A stretch of 64,000 nt of DNA from Dugong dugon. Its lineage: Eukaryota; Chordata; Mammalia; Sirenia; Dugongidae. Made by a program: the position numbers and the translations under genes. This document shows, piece by piece, positions 35,040-46,796 of this stretch (its first letter is position 1; every line of letters begins with the position of its first letter). The notes under the pieces are model-generated. The model worked only from the letters and a program-made list of their open reading frames with translations, was not told the DNA's origin and ran no database searches. The stretch covers positions 166,233,624-166,297,623 of the forward strand of contig CM057461.1 of assembly GCA_030035585.1 (NCBI GenBank), written 5' to 3'.

Positions 35040-35762
35040 GTAGGGAAGATAGGGAAAATCTCAGTAAATATTGACCAATGATTTGGCTTGTGGAAGTAAA
35101 GCGCACTTCCTGAATTTGCAAAAGCTTTTGTGAGAAAGTAGAGACAGTAGGGATCAAATGTAAAGTAATCTAGACAATTCATTGGATAAGGTATTTTGAA
35201 TTAGATAAAGTTCAAAGTTCAAAATGTTTATAGGACAAAAACAAAATGCTGAGATGCAAGATGGGCAAAGGTGGACTTCAACCCAGTATGGAAACTCTGA
35301 TAGAATTAGTTAAATAATTGCTGTTTATTTATAAAGCCAAAAAGATATTGGGATGCATGAAGGCAAAGGGCAGGAAGTGGCCTGTCAGCTTTTCCCAGCA
35401 CTGGTCTGACACCAACTGTGGATACTTTGTGTCTTCCTTTTAAGGAGGATATGGAGAACTGGCAGAGTTCCAGAAAAGAGCAAAAATATAATTAAGGTTT
35501 GGAAAATAGGAGCTACGAGGAAATGCAAAAATGTTGTAGGGTTATTTAGCTTAGAGAATAAAGGTCTAACAATGATCTGACGGTCATTATAAGAAAGACA
35601 TTGGTTATTTCCCATCTCTACAAATAACAGGACAAGAACAAAGAAGCGTACATGGCATTGGAGAAAGTTTTGGGCTGTGACAATAATTAACAAGGAGGCT
35701 TTCAAGGCTCATCCCTGGCAAATGAAAAAGAAAAAGGATTAATGTACAACTATGTGTATGTC
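35040..35762. other. Unassigned; possible very old CR1/L3-like text
   Basis: 35440-35720 has an irregular GAGAATAAAGGTCTAACAAT-type wording that might be CR1/L3. I cannot support it further. No gene is seen. Confidence 0.25.
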
Positions 35763-35972
35763 TGTGAGTCCCTGGGTGGTGCAAATGGTTAACGTGCTCA
35801 CCTGCTAACCGAAAGGTTGGAAGTTCGAACCTACCCAGAGGTGCCTCAGAAGAAAGGTTTGGAGATCTACTTCTAAAATATAAGCCACTGAAAACCCTGT
35901 GGAGCACAGTTCTGCTCTGACACATGCGGGGTTGCCCTGAGTCGGAACTGACGGGACGGCAACTGGTTTACT
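35763..35972 (+). mobile_element. AfroSINE, long form
   Basis: GAGTCCCTGGGTGGTGCAAA, CACCTGCTAACCGAAAGGTT, GGAAGTTCGAACCTACCCAG, CTGAAAACCCTGTGGAGCAC, then the GGGGTTGCCCTGAGTCGGAA tail. Box B (GTTCGAACC) is intact. Confidence 0.88.
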
Positions 35973-36756
35973 GGTGTGTCCACCTATTTACATTTATCTG
36001 CAAAGGAAGAATGAAGGTGGCATTTAAATACAGCTAATGGATTATTTTGGAAATCACTTAGTTGTTTACTATTTAAATCCAGGTATTAAAACAAAGTTAA
36101 TTTGAAGATATAGGCACAAATTAGATAGGTTCAGGACTTCATGAGACAAGGTCTTGCCCCATGAGATTGGTTTTGGCCAATCACCAGCTAAAATTCTCTT
36201 TGAGGCTATGTTCATTCCCCACATCTCAGAAGAAATTATATTTGCTTGTGACTTTTAGGAAGGTGCTGCTACACCCCAGGGCTGGTGTCTATACTATGCC
36301 ACAGCAAGACTGCGATGATCTGAAATCACAGGGTTCTCTGCCTTTCATTTCAACCCTTTGGATAGGGATAGGCAAGGTGGGGGCCCCTCAAGTATTGTGA
36401 AAAGGAGTTTCAGTTCAGGATATGGTGGTGTCCGAGTTAGAGGGAAAGGTGTACATTTGCTTCAGTAAATCTGTGCTCTGTCAATGCTTCCTGTTTCCAA
36501 TTTAGGTAGCTGGTGGCCAGCTTCCTCTGACTGCTACTAAGTGAGGCCCACTTGGTGAGGATTTCAAAAAGACTCAAAATAGCTTTATATATCATATTAC
36601 TCTTCTCTTTTTTTCCATCTACCATTCTTTCTCTTATTTCCATTACTAATTTTCAATTTCAGAAGTAATACAGGACAAAATGCCTGGGATCTTCTACCTT
36701 AGTACACGTAGTTTTGCTTCCTTCTTTTTAACCACTGCTTTTTTTTTTTATTCCAT

Positions 36757-36912
36757 GGTATTGATGTGGAGTCGATTCCCACTCATAGCGACCCTACAGG
36801 ACAGAATAGAACTGCCTCATAGGGTTTCCGAAGAGCACCTGGTGGATTCAAACTGCTGACCTTTTGGTTAGCAGCCAAACTCTTAACCACTACACCACTA
36901 GGGTTTCCAATC
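36757..36912 (-). mobile_element. AfroSINE, short form
   Basis: Antisense: TGTGGAGTCGATTCCCACTC, TAGGGTTTCCGAAGAGCACC, GATTCAAACTGCTGACCTTT, head end CACCACTAGGGTTTCC. Confidence 0.88.
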
Positions 36913-36974
36913 ACTTATATTTTGCCGGTACAAGTTTTCTTTGACACTAACATTTGAAAATATTTAAGATAAGT

Positions 36975-37135
36975 GATAATGACGGAAGTCAGACTAATGG
37001 TTACCTCTGGAGGAGTATTGCTTGGAAGTGACATGTAGGAATCTTCTAGTATGCTTATATATGTTTCATATCTGGATCTGAGTGATGATTACATGGGTAT
37101 ATAAAAATTAAAACAAGAAGAAAATTAAAGCAAGT
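36975..37135 (+). repeat. L1M-type LINE 3' UTR fragment
   Basis: GGTTACCTCTGGAGGAGTAT, CATATCTGGATCTGAGTGAT and TTACATGGGTATATAAAAAT are L1M 3' UTR phrases in sense orientation. Confidence 0.6.
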
Positions 37136-37366
37136 TTGTAAGAGCCAAAATACGACCTTGAGTATATTCCACCTGAATGTGGAATTCTCAAGAGTAGATT
37201 TCACCATGGAACACTAATGACCAAAGACCAGACGAATTGTGGGATGACATCAAGGACATCATACAGGAAGAAAGCAAAAGGTCATTAAAAAGACAGGAAA
37301 GAAAGAAAAGACCAAAATGAATGTCAGAAGAGACTCTGAAACTTGCTCTTGCACAAAGAGTTGCTG

Positions 37367-37886
37367 CTGTTGTTAGGTGCTGTCGAGTCGATTCTGACAG
37401 TGTCAGTCCATCCAATTAAGGGTCTTCCTCTTTTTTGCTGACCCTCTACTTTACCAAGCATGATGTCTTTCTCCAGGGACTGGTCCCTCCTGAGAACATG
37501 TCCAAAGTATGTGAGATGAAGTCTCACCATCCTTGCTTCTAAGGAGCATTCTGGCTGTACTTCTTCCAAGACAGATTTGTTCATTCTTTTGGCAGTCCAC
37601 GGTATATTCAGTATTCTTCGCCAACACCACAATTCAGAGGTGTTAATTCTTCTTTGGTCTTCCTTATTTATTATCCAGCTTTTGCATGCATATGAGGGGA
37701 TTGAAAACACCATGGCTTGGGTCAGGCACACCTTAGTCTTCAAGGTGACATCTTTGCTTTTCAACACTTTAAAGAGATCTTTTGCAGTAGATTTGCCCAA
37801 TGCAATGCATCGTTTGATTTCTTGACTGTGCTTCCACAGGTGTTGACTGTGGATCCAAGTAAAATGAAATCCTCGACAACGTCAAT
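37367..37886 (-). mobile_element. RTE 3' end in inverted orientation
   Basis: CTGTTGTTAGGTGCTGTCGA at the left is the RTE 3' end and CTTGGATCCACAG (as complement) is near the right end. A frame of up to 158 codons within 37324-37800 on the minus strand includes EGQQKRGRPLIGWTDTV. It pairs with 38700-39336 as an inverted repeat of about 520 bp. Confidence 0.88.
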
Positions 37887-37888
37887 GT

Positions 37889-37937
37889 TTATCAAACATT
37901 CATATGGCACGTACTATGTGCGAGGTAATGGATACAG
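37889..37937 (-). repeat. Short L2-like scrap at the mosaic junction
   Basis: CAAACATTCATATGGCACGT then ACTATGTGCGAGGTAATGGA resembles the antisense L2 3' end (ACTATGTGCCAGGCACTG). It may be chance or filler captured in the rearrangement. Confidence 0.3.
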
Positions 37938-39339
37938 TGCTGGAAGTGCTCACTCACTTATGCCAAGAAATTTGGAGGACAGCTACCCAGCCAATTGACT
38001 GGAAGAGATCCATATTTATGCCTATTCCCAAGAAAGGTGATCCAACCAAATGTGGAAATTATTGAACAATATCATTAATATCACTTGCAAGTAAAATTTT
38101 GCTGAAGATCATTCAAACGCAGCTGCATATCGACAGGGAACTGCCAGAAATTCAAGCTGGATTCAGAAGAGGACATGGAACCAGGGATATCATTGCTGTT
38201 GTCAGATGGATCCTGACAACAGAGAATGCCACGAAGATGTTTACCTGTGTTTTATTGACTATGCAAGGGCATTTGACTGTGTGGTTCATAACAAATTATG
38301 GATAACGTTGTGAAGAATGGGAATTACGGAACACTTAATTGTGCTCATGAGGAAACTGTACATAGACCAAGAGGCAGTCATTCAAACAGAACAAGGGGAT
38401 ACTGCATGGCTTAAAGTCAAGAAAGATGTGTGTCAGTGTTGTATCCTTTCACCATACTTATTCAATCTGTATGCTGAGCAAATAATCTGAGAAACCGGGC
38501 TATATGGAGAAGAACGCGGCTTCAGGATTGGAGGAAGACTCATTAACAACCTGAGATATGCAAATGACACAACTTGCTTGCTGAAAGTAAGAGCTTACTT
38601 GAAGCACTTACTGATGAAGATCAAAGACCACAGCCTTCAGTATGGATTACGCCTCAATATAAAGAAAACAAAAATCCTCACAACTGGACTAATAAGCAAC
38701 ATCATGATAAACGGAGAAAAGATTGAAGTCGTCAAGGATTTCATTTTACTTGGATCCACAATCAACACCTATGGAAGCAGCTGTCAAGAAATCAAAAGAC
38801 ACATTGCATTAGGCAAATCTGCACAAAAGACCTCCTTAAAATGTTGAAAAGCCAAGGTGTCACCATGAAGACCTAAGGTGAACCGGACAAAAGCCATGGT
38901 GTTTTCAATTGCCTCATATGGGTGCAAAAGCTGAACAATGAATAAGGAAGACTGAAGAAGAATTGATGCCTTTGGGTTATGGTGTTGTTGAAGAATATCG
39001 AATATACCATGGACTGCAAAAAGAATAAAGAAATCTGTCTTGGAAGAAGTACGGCCATGATGTTCCTTAAAAGCAAGGATGGCGAGACTACGTCTCACAT
39101 ACTTCGGACATGTTCTCAGGAGGGACCAGCCCCTGGAGAAGGACATCACGCTTGGTAATGTAGAGGGTCAGTGAAAAAGAGGAAGACCCTCAACGAGATG
39201 GATTGACACAGTGGCTGCAACAATGGGCTCAAGCATAACCAGGATTGTGAGGATGGTGCAGGATCAGGCAGTGTTTCGTTCTGTTGTACACAGGGTTGCT
39301 TTGAGTTGGAACTGACTCCAGGGTCTAACAACAAGAATA

Positions 39340-40555
39340 GTTTAAATTGACAAAGAAGAGGATCTGGGACAATTTAGGAAAATTCATACAAAAGTATGAA
39401 CTGCATAAATCTGCATCGTTTCCTTGGAGTCTGGTTTTCCCTTTCTGGCTATTTCTGCTCAATTCATTAAAAAATTTAAAAATTCCTTTCTCTGTACTTT
39501 TTCATTTTTAAAACTGCTTCATTTCCTTCATCCTCCTTCTCTTGATAGTTATTTTCCACTTCTCATTACTGAGCTATATATGTTTTCATTCTATCTCAGC
39601 ACTTGGCCTAAGGTTGTTTATATCAAGTCCACTTACTGTATTTTAGGGATTGATAACTGTGCTTTTTAGTAATGACAGGAATGCAGAAAGAACACATACT
39701 CCTCATCTAATGAGTTCACTCCCATAACTGGGATAAATTCTACTCTGAAAAGTCATTTTTTCAGAACCATGAAATGTTTAAACTTTCAGAACTGTAAATG
39801 ATAGAATCTTAGAATGTTAGCTATGGAAGAGACTTAACTTTGCAGAAGAGGAAACAGAAGCCCAGGGATCTTTGTGCAGACTCGTACAACGTAAAGTGAA
39901 TAATGTTGCTTGTTTATAGTATTGATGAAATGAGTCTGTAATCCCCTACTTTCCTGGTTGATTTGGTTTTGGAGGGGTGTATTATACTGCATGCAAAACC
40001 AAGAATGTCTTATGGACCCTCTTGTCATTTAATCTGTAAACATGGAATCCTTGGTAAAGGAAGAAGAAAAGAAAAACAGAGAGTATGTGCTTCTTCCAGC
40101 TACTTGAACTCTTCATCACGAAGCTGGCTTACAAATTAGCAGAATTCTATTAGAAAAGCCCTAGAAGTTAATAATATTTTATTTCTTGTTGCCTCTAGAG
40201 TGGACTCAAATAAAACCTATAGACCTATGTTTTCCTTGCTAGAATATACATTATATGAAAAAATGGAACCTTTGGCTCTTTTTGACTGTCTCTGTGGATT
40301 GAAGAACAAGATAGCCAAATTCAACCTCACGTCCACTGTCTTCGAAGTGGTCAAGATTGTCAGCTGAAGACAAATGCACAAAGCAAGTTAAAATCTATGA
40401 TTTGATGAATTTTTTTTTTCAAGGTGAGTCATTACTACTTTAAGAAAAATATATTTTGAAATGTTATTTCTTAAATATATCATTTTATGATATATCGATC
40501 TAGGAGATACATTTTTTTCTTTCCAAATAAGCTCATTTTCTTATTTTTTTTTCGT
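39340..40555. other. No recognisable element
   Basis: Unassigned. A weak MIR/L3-like phrase (AATCTTAGAATGTTAGCTAT) lies near 39805. No exon-like frame is seen. Confidence 0.4.
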
Positions 40556-40559
40556 GATT

Positions 40560-41480
40560 TAAAAACAATTGGTTGATGCAGTACAGAAAAGTATTAAAAA
40601 AGAAAGTCATCCTAATTCCCAAGCAGTGTTAGCATTTTGGTAAACAACCTTCTTGATTATCACTCTACGCATTTATTTTATCCATCTATGTATGTATGGA
40701 GCCCTGGTGGCACAGTGGTTAAGAGCTACAGCTGCTAACGGCAGTTGGAATCCACCAGCCTCTCCTTGGAAACTCTATGCGGCAGCTCTACTCTGTCCTA
40801 TAGGGTCGCTATGAGTCGGAATCGACTCGATGGCAACAGGTTTGGTTTTTTATATATACTTGCATGTGTGTATATATATGTGTATATACTATCTATTTGT
40901 CTCTCTACATGATATCATGCTCCTTGGAACTTTATTTTTTATTTAACAATCAATCTGTCATGGGCTTTTTCTTGCTTTAATAAGTAAATTCTGCTTAATA
41001 GCTGCATAGCAGCCCGCTGTATAGATGTACCATAATTTATTGAACTAATTCCCAGCTGTTGAACATTAGGTTGTTTTTAATTTATCATTATATAAGCAAG
41101 GACTGCATTAACACTCTTATACATATGTCTTTCTTTGCTTCAAGAGCTTATGAGTAAAGTAGATAAATTTCTAGAAGTCTGTTCAATGTCACACATACGT
41201 TTTCCAGAAAGGATTTTTTTTCTTTTTAACAATTTTCCTTACTACCAACAGCATTGGGAAGTATAGAAGCAAAGTTTTCAGTTCATTGACTTGAAAGTTT
41301 TTAAAATTAATGTACATTAATTTGGCAAATACATGTTAAATGTTCTTAATGAGTAGGTTAAAACTTGTGATATTAATGATCGGTGGGCAAGAAGAGTCTT
41401 CCCAACTGTTTGCCAAGCTGTCCTCCTTTACGCTCTTATCAGCAATACGGGGTGCACACCTCTACTACTGCACTTGTTTG
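40560..41480 (-). mobile_element. L1ME-type LINE 3' region, split by an AfroSINE
   Basis: Antisense L1ME phrases: AGATGTACCATAATTTATTG, TGTTGAACATTAGGTTGTTT, GATAAATTTCTAGAAGTCTG, TTTTCCAGAAAGGATTTTTT. Non-coding. Confidence 0.65.
40697..40852 (+). mobile_element. AfroSINE, short form, well preserved
   Basis: GGAGCCCTGGTGGCACAGTG, GGTTAAGAGCTACAGCTGCT, then TCTCCTTGGAAACTCTATGC and the tail TATAGGGTCGCTATGAGTCG, AATCGACTCGATGGCAACAG. It has a small deletion in the box B region (GGCAGTTGGAATCC). It is among the least diverged copies and is inserted in L1ME. Confidence 0.92.
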
Positions 41481-41749
41481 CTTCCGACTTACGTTCTTAG
41501 GTGTCTTCTCAATAACAGTGCTAGTTCCCCAAGGACAGAAACAATTCTAGCGACCTTCATATTGCACGGCAAGCCCCCAAAGAGCTCACAGAGTGTATTT
41601 GCTCCTTAATACACTTCGGGGATGAATAAATAGCCACAAAAATTTTCCATTTGATTCTCCTACATTGAACAGGTTCCACTTTCCTCTTTTTCCTTAGCTT
41701 TTGAAATATAAGTGTAATATTTGCCCAGGGCAAACAGAGTTGGAGCTTT

Positions 41750-41960
41750 GGAGACAGCATTGTGTAATAGTTGTTAAATCAGCCTGGTTTAACTCTTGGC
41801 TCTCTGATTTATTAGCTCTATAACCCTGGGCAAATGGCTTAACTCCTCAAAGTCCTGATTTCCTCCTCTGTAAAATGAAGATAATAGGTTCAACTTCAAA
41901 CAGTGTAGTAAGGGTTAAAGAAGATCTTGTTTTAAAGCCTTCAGTAAAGATGCCCGGTGT
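41750..41960 (+). repeat. MIR SINE
   Basis: Sense MIR: ACCCTGGGCAAATGGCTTAA, CTCCTCTGTAAAATGAAGAT, and a degraded AGGGTTAAAGAAGAT. Confidence 0.7.
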
Positions 41961-41999
41961 AACAACGATAAAAAACCTAGCACTATTGTTATTTTGTCA

Positions 42000-43920
42000 A
42001 AGGTACAGATACCCTAAAAATAAACACATTGGATATTTCTTGCCTTCCACTGTACTGGACACATCGACTTCTGAACTAGAGGCAACCAGAAGCTAAAAGT
42101 TAGATTAGGGTCTGAGACTCTTAACGCCATCAATTTGGAACATACGTTAATTGATAAAAATAAGATCTTCATGTTTTCAAAAACTGAAAGAGGTGTTCAG
42201 AATATTGAAATAAGGGAAGAATTGGACTGGGCTCGGTAGCAGTAACCATAACGATGTTCTATTAGGGTAAAAAATAATTTTAGGCAGACTCTAGCCTAAA
42301 GCCCCACATTTTACAACTCCAGGGAATAAAAAAACAAAAAATAAAAATGTAAAAGTTGAACGATAGTGACCTCTGTTCCTTCCCAACCATCAACAACCTT
42401 CCATAATGACATAATGACTTCAGCCTTTTTGCCGTGTGACCGTTACTGGTTTTCACCCGCCTACGAGCCAGAGCTTATTTTCCACGTAACAGATGAGTCT
42501 TAAAAATGTGGTAACATCTTCTGGACCCACTCGTTAAGTTTCTACCAGATTTCTGCATTTGCTACTGGAGTCTGCTCAGGGAAATGCAGCGTCACCAGGG
42601 TGTCCTATTTCCAATGCTCCCCTCCCTCCACCGGAATTTCATGTACATCAAGCCAGTTACAAACAGCAAGTGCTCTTCTTAAAATCTATAGAGCAAAAAA
42701 CGGTAATATCTTCCAAACACAATAAGCATATTCAGATTTGGGTCACAAGTTAGCTCTCTTTGAAAGGTAGAATTTAGAAACAGATAAGCAAAATGTATTA
42801 TTTCATTGGACCAAATGAATCTCCTCTTCCACGCAAGCAAAAATACACACCCCTCCCCTTTCTCTGAAGAAGCCAAGTCCTGATTCATTTTCTGTTCAAG
42901 ATTCAGCAGAAACATAATGCTCCATTTTCTAGAGGCCTATTACAACACCGTGACAGCACTATAATTTCTCTCAGGGTGAAGTGCTTTCACTTGGCTTCAG
43001 GCCAGCTAGGCTCAGCGTCGTTTAGCACTTCTGTAACTTTAACACAGGCAAATACCTTCGTATTTATGCATTCTGTATTCTTTTAGGAGGCATTTTAAAA
43101 ATGTCGTTTTAACGGCATTTTATTAGAAGCCGCCGTCAGATTTTGCTTTGTAACCAGATTTTCTTATCTCTAGTGTGAACATTCAGATAGACAATAAGCC
43201 ATTGCATGTGACGGCACCACCCACTCCTACTGCGGCCAAAGCAGTTCTAAGCTCATCCCGACAGGCAGAACGCCTTTCGGTTTTTCTGTCAAAGGAAACC
43301 TCTAATTGTGAAATGCCTCCCTGATTTCATCGTTCCCATGGACCTAAATAATGTTCCCTTGTCTTTTCTCCGGTTATATGGTATGCGGTCATTCTTGATG
43401 TTGTTTTGATGAAGTTATATACAGTTAAGTAAACATCTTAGGGAAATGGTTGAGATCTAAAGCTAGGAACACTCATATTTTTGGCTATTAAAAAAAAGAC
43501 AAAGCATTTTTCAGAAGTTCCCTCCTCCCACCATGCCTGCCTCTTGTTATCACTGTGGACATTTGCCCCAGGAGACTATGTCTCTACATAAGAGTTTTGT
43601 AATCCTTGCTTCCTGAGCGGGAGCCACCTGAGTGCCTACATACACACTACTCACTTCCCATGTGGTCGGGTGATCGGCGTTCTGCAGCCCAAAAGGGGAC
43701 ACGCTAGAAGGGGGTAGAGGAGGATTCATTTGCAGCAAGCACATCTGTTATAGCAGGCCTTTGATCCAACAGCAAAGCTGCATCTGGCAAGTCAGAGCCA
43801 TCTCGTTCTCTTTAGCAACCTGACTTAACAAGCATGTTACAACTACTTCTAAAGGCTTCCCTCCTTTTTGCTTAGATTCGGGGTGGGATGGGGATAGCAA
43901 ATGTGAGGTACAAAAAAGCT
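42000..43920. other. Repeat-poor stretch with retained CpGs
   Basis: No repeat family and no coding exon recognised across about 1.9 kb. CpGs are relatively common for non-island DNA (GTTTTCACCCGCCTACGAGC, CATTTTATTAGAAGCCGCCG, CATCCCGACAGGCAGAACGC). A near-palindrome, AAAATGTCGTT | TT | AACGGCATTTT, lies at 43098-43121. It could be a conserved non-coding element, but this cannot be shown from one sequence. Confidence 0.4.
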
Positions 43921-43924
43921 TTTA

Positions 43925-44215
43925 TTAATTTATACATTTATTGACTATAAATGACAAACATTCACTGAAGTGCTCACCATGAGGCCAGGCACAGTACTAA
44001 ATACTTCAGGTGCATTATCTCTTGATTCTTAACAACAACGATCATGTAGATAAATTTCAATCCCTCTTTACAGTTGAGGAAACTGAGCCTTTGGAGAGGT
44101 TAAGAAACTTGCCCAAGCTCACACAATAGTAAGAGGAAAAGCTGGGACTTTATCCAGATGTAATGCCAATCTTATGATCTTGCCCGCTGTGCTATACTGC
44201 CTCCCTGTGTTAGAA
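43925..44215 (-). repeat. MIR SINE, nearly complete
   Basis: Antisense MIR: CCATGAGGCCAGGCACAGTA, TTACAGTTGAGGAAACTGAG, ACTTGCCCAAGCTCACACAA, and TGTGCTATACTGCCTC at the head end. Confidence 0.82.
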
Positions 44216-44284
44216 TATCTTTTCTCTTTCAGCCCCAGCACAGTGGGGGATAAGAAGAAGATAAAGAACCTGCTATATGGTGGA

Positions 44285-44458
44285 GGAAACCCTGGTGGCA
44301 TAGTGGTTAAGAGCTACGGCTGCTAATCAAAAGGTCAGCAGTTCCAATCTATCAGGTGCTCCTTGGAAACCAAATGGGTCAGTTCTACTCTGTCCTACAG
44401 GATCACTATGAGTTGGAATTGACTTGATGGCTTGGGTTTTTTAAATTTTATTTTTATT
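44285..44458 (+). mobile_element. AfroSINE, short form, with target duplication
   Basis: GGAAACCCTGGTGGCATAGT, GAGCTACGGCTGCTAATCAA, AGGTCAGCAGTTCCAATCTA, and the tail GGATCACTATGAGTTGGAAT. Flanks TATATGGTGGA (44274-44284) and TATATGGTAGA (44459-44469) match at 10 of 11 bases. Confidence 0.92.
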
Positions 44459-44469
44459 TATATGGTAGA

Positions 44470-45007
44470 TGCCTGGAGGTAATATTATGTATGTTTGTCA
44501 TTATATTTATATTATTATGTTAGGGTATGTTAAATTGTTATGTTACATATGAAACGACTAGGAAACATAAATAGGTCCAAGCAAATGTAATTCAAGCTGT
44601 TTGATCTCTCAAAATGTGATTATAATGATCTCTTTCTGTCGACCTGTCTGTCTCTGGTTTCTAAAGTGATCTTTTGTTTTGCATGATCAGTTGTTGCTGA
44701 GCAATACCAGCTGCAGGGGGACAATTCCTGACATGACCTCCTCTCCCTTCTCTTTCTTCCCTCCCAACGACCTCCGGTCTTGGCCAGTGGAATTATTCTG
44801 AATGAAGACGATTGACAGAGATGGAAAGCTCTCACATTTATTTATCTTATAAAATTTACTGAAGCAAAAACCTCTCTAAAATAGGCCCCAGCATTGTCCT
44901 CTGGTTCAGACACAAACATTCAGGGGGAAAAGAGGCTGCCAATAAAATTTAGTTGGAAAATAGAGTGGCACAAGAGGAGGAGCAGTTTTTGGGATTTTAA
45001 GTACTGT
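44470..45007. other. No recognisable element
   Basis: Unassigned AT-rich sequence; no gene seen. Confidence 0.4.
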
Positions 45008-45017
45008 GATGCCTATA

Positions 45018-45237
45018 AACAAACAAACAAAAAACTCAACCAGTGCTGTCAAGTTGACTCAGACTCAGCACCCACATGTGTTTCAGAGTAGAACTGCGCT
45101 CCATACAGTTTTCAATGTGACCTTTGGGAAGGAGATCACCAGGTCTTTCTTCTGAGGTGCCTCTAGGTGGATTCGAACAACCAACCTTTTGGTTAGTAGT
45201 TGAGTGCTTAATGTTTGTGCCACCCAGGGACTCCTGG
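45018..45237 (-). mobile_element. AfroSINE, long form, with exact target duplication
   Basis: Antisense: AGTGCTGTCAAGTTGACTCA, GGAAGGAGATCACCAGGTCT, GATTCGAACAACCAACCTTT, and the head end GCCACCCAGGGACTCC. GATGCCTATA occurs at 45008-45017 and again at 45238-45247. The adjacent AAACAAACAAACAAAAAA is the tail read in antisense context. Confidence 0.92.
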
Positions 45238-45541
45238 GATGCCTATAGTCTCCTATTTTTAGCACTCCAAGGGATAATTACATCTCGAAGCACAAACTAG
45301 AGTTAAGAGAACTTACAAGATGATATAAGGTCCTCTGATAGAGACAGCAGGTTTAGCGCTTGTCTAATTTACTTTGACTACTAATTTCTGAAAACTGCCT
45401 GCAGGATGCAGGGTTAATCCATAAATTAAGCCCTCCCCTTATGATATACTCCATGTAAGGGAGTATCCTCAGATAACTACAATCAGTGTAAATCTGTATG
45501 TATTTCCCAGGTCTTCTATAAAGGTAGAAAGCTTCTGTTAT

Positions 45542-46011
45542 ACTAGAGGTTCCCAATGTTCTGTTGTTTGTAGCACATTTCCAAGTGCTAGATTGACTGA
45601 CAACACAAATGGAGGGCTTAAGAGAATCAACTGCGCCACTCTCCTCATTACGGTAAAACAATATCTTGTGGTGTCTATAAAAGCAACTACAGCAAGGACA
45701 CAGTTCATATGCTTGCTTTCAGCTCTGTGTCTTAGCTTGAGGACAGCCACTTACTGCTCTTCCCTTGATGTCTTATATACTAATGCAGCAAAGTGTTTGC
45801 TTGTTCCAAGCAACATATAATCTTTCTTTGTTGCTGGTCTGCCATTTTGCCACACTGCTACCCTTTTATTCTTTGCAAGATGAATCCTGGCAGACCTCAG
45901 TGTCACAGTATGTATATTTAATTGCAGCAAAAATAAATTTTACTTGCTGATCAAAATTTCATAAAAGATTCAAGTGTTGGGATGCCATGGCATCCTGTTT
46001 GAAAACCATTG
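45542..46011. mobile_element. Candidate hAT-type non-autonomous DNA transposon
   Basis: The left end TAGAGGTTCCCAATG and the right end GAAAACCATTG are compatible with hAT-Charlie terminal inverted repeats of the CAGNGGTTYYCAA type. Flanking 8-mers TGTTATAC and CCTTATAT match at 5 of 8 bases. The interior is unassigned, and I cannot name the family. Confidence 0.4.
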
Positions 46012-46014
46012 CCT

Positions 46015-46720
46015 TATATGCTCAAAAAGTAAATCAGAATAAATGGAAGCACAGAATTAAAAAAACCTAGAAATGTACCTGAGGGTGCTTTTCCAAAGCC
46101 CTATACTGACTTCTGAAAGCAGATCTTTAGCTTCTCCTTGTGGGGGACTGGATCTAAGCTGCTTCTTGTATTGGTGACACTTGGAGTTGGCTGCTTTGGG
46201 GGGACATGAGATAGCTTGGTGAAACCTGGATGATGTGCCAAGAATTTCAGTGGATTCTTATAGTTTGATGATTTAGTGTGGATATGTGGAAAATAGCATT
46301 AACTATATATACTTAAAAATTGGCACTTGTTTGGTATTAAAGGATCAGGTTGGAGAGTGTCTGCTATGCAGTTAAAGAGGCTGTGGTATTATCACTCTGT
46401 GTTAAGAATTACCCAGGTGATTCCAAGGAGATTAGGCAAGTTTATTTTATTCTTATTCACATTAATTTAGGAATTTGACTGAAAACCTTCTTTCCCTTTT
46501 TCTTAAAGCAAATATCTAAACTTGATCCTTTTTAAATATTGCAGAATTCATTTTCCTCAAGTTTCTTAGCATTATACCCAACTGTAAATCCCAAGAAGTT
46601 TTGAGAAATGGACCGGAAAGAGAAGATATGAATAAAACCCAAAAAATTTCATTCAGGGTGTGATATATGAGCCTGTGCCTAATTTTTATATGCAGTGTGC
46701 CTAGGGCAGGTTTACCAGAT
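46015..46720. other. No recognisable element
   Basis: Unassigned; no gene or nameable repeat. Confidence 0.4.
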
Positions 46721-46796
46721 CCATTTATTATTCAACAAATACTGTTGATGATCTGCTATGTACCAGATTTACTTTAGGCTCTAAGGGTAAAACTAG

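Larger units (their letters stand above)
37143..39336 (+). mobile_element. RTE-type LINE, mosaic copy with an inverted insert
   Basis: The plus-strand RTE has two blocks. 37143-37366 corresponds to the linker region upstream of the reverse transcriptase; 37938-39336 runs from the RT start (CTATTCCCAAGAAAGGTGAT, IDRELPEIQAGFRRGHGTRD frame at 38099-38305) to the 3' tail (GGGTCTAACAACAAG). Compared with the 20890-23550 copy, about 435 bp of the element is missing between them. It is replaced by a minus-strand RTE 3' end (37367-37886) and about 50 bp of other sequence. Frames are broken, so the copy is inactive. Confidence 0.85.

Noticed and set aside
37324-37800. 158-codon minus-strand frame.
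   Set aside because: Same RTE C-terminal remnant, part of the mosaic element.
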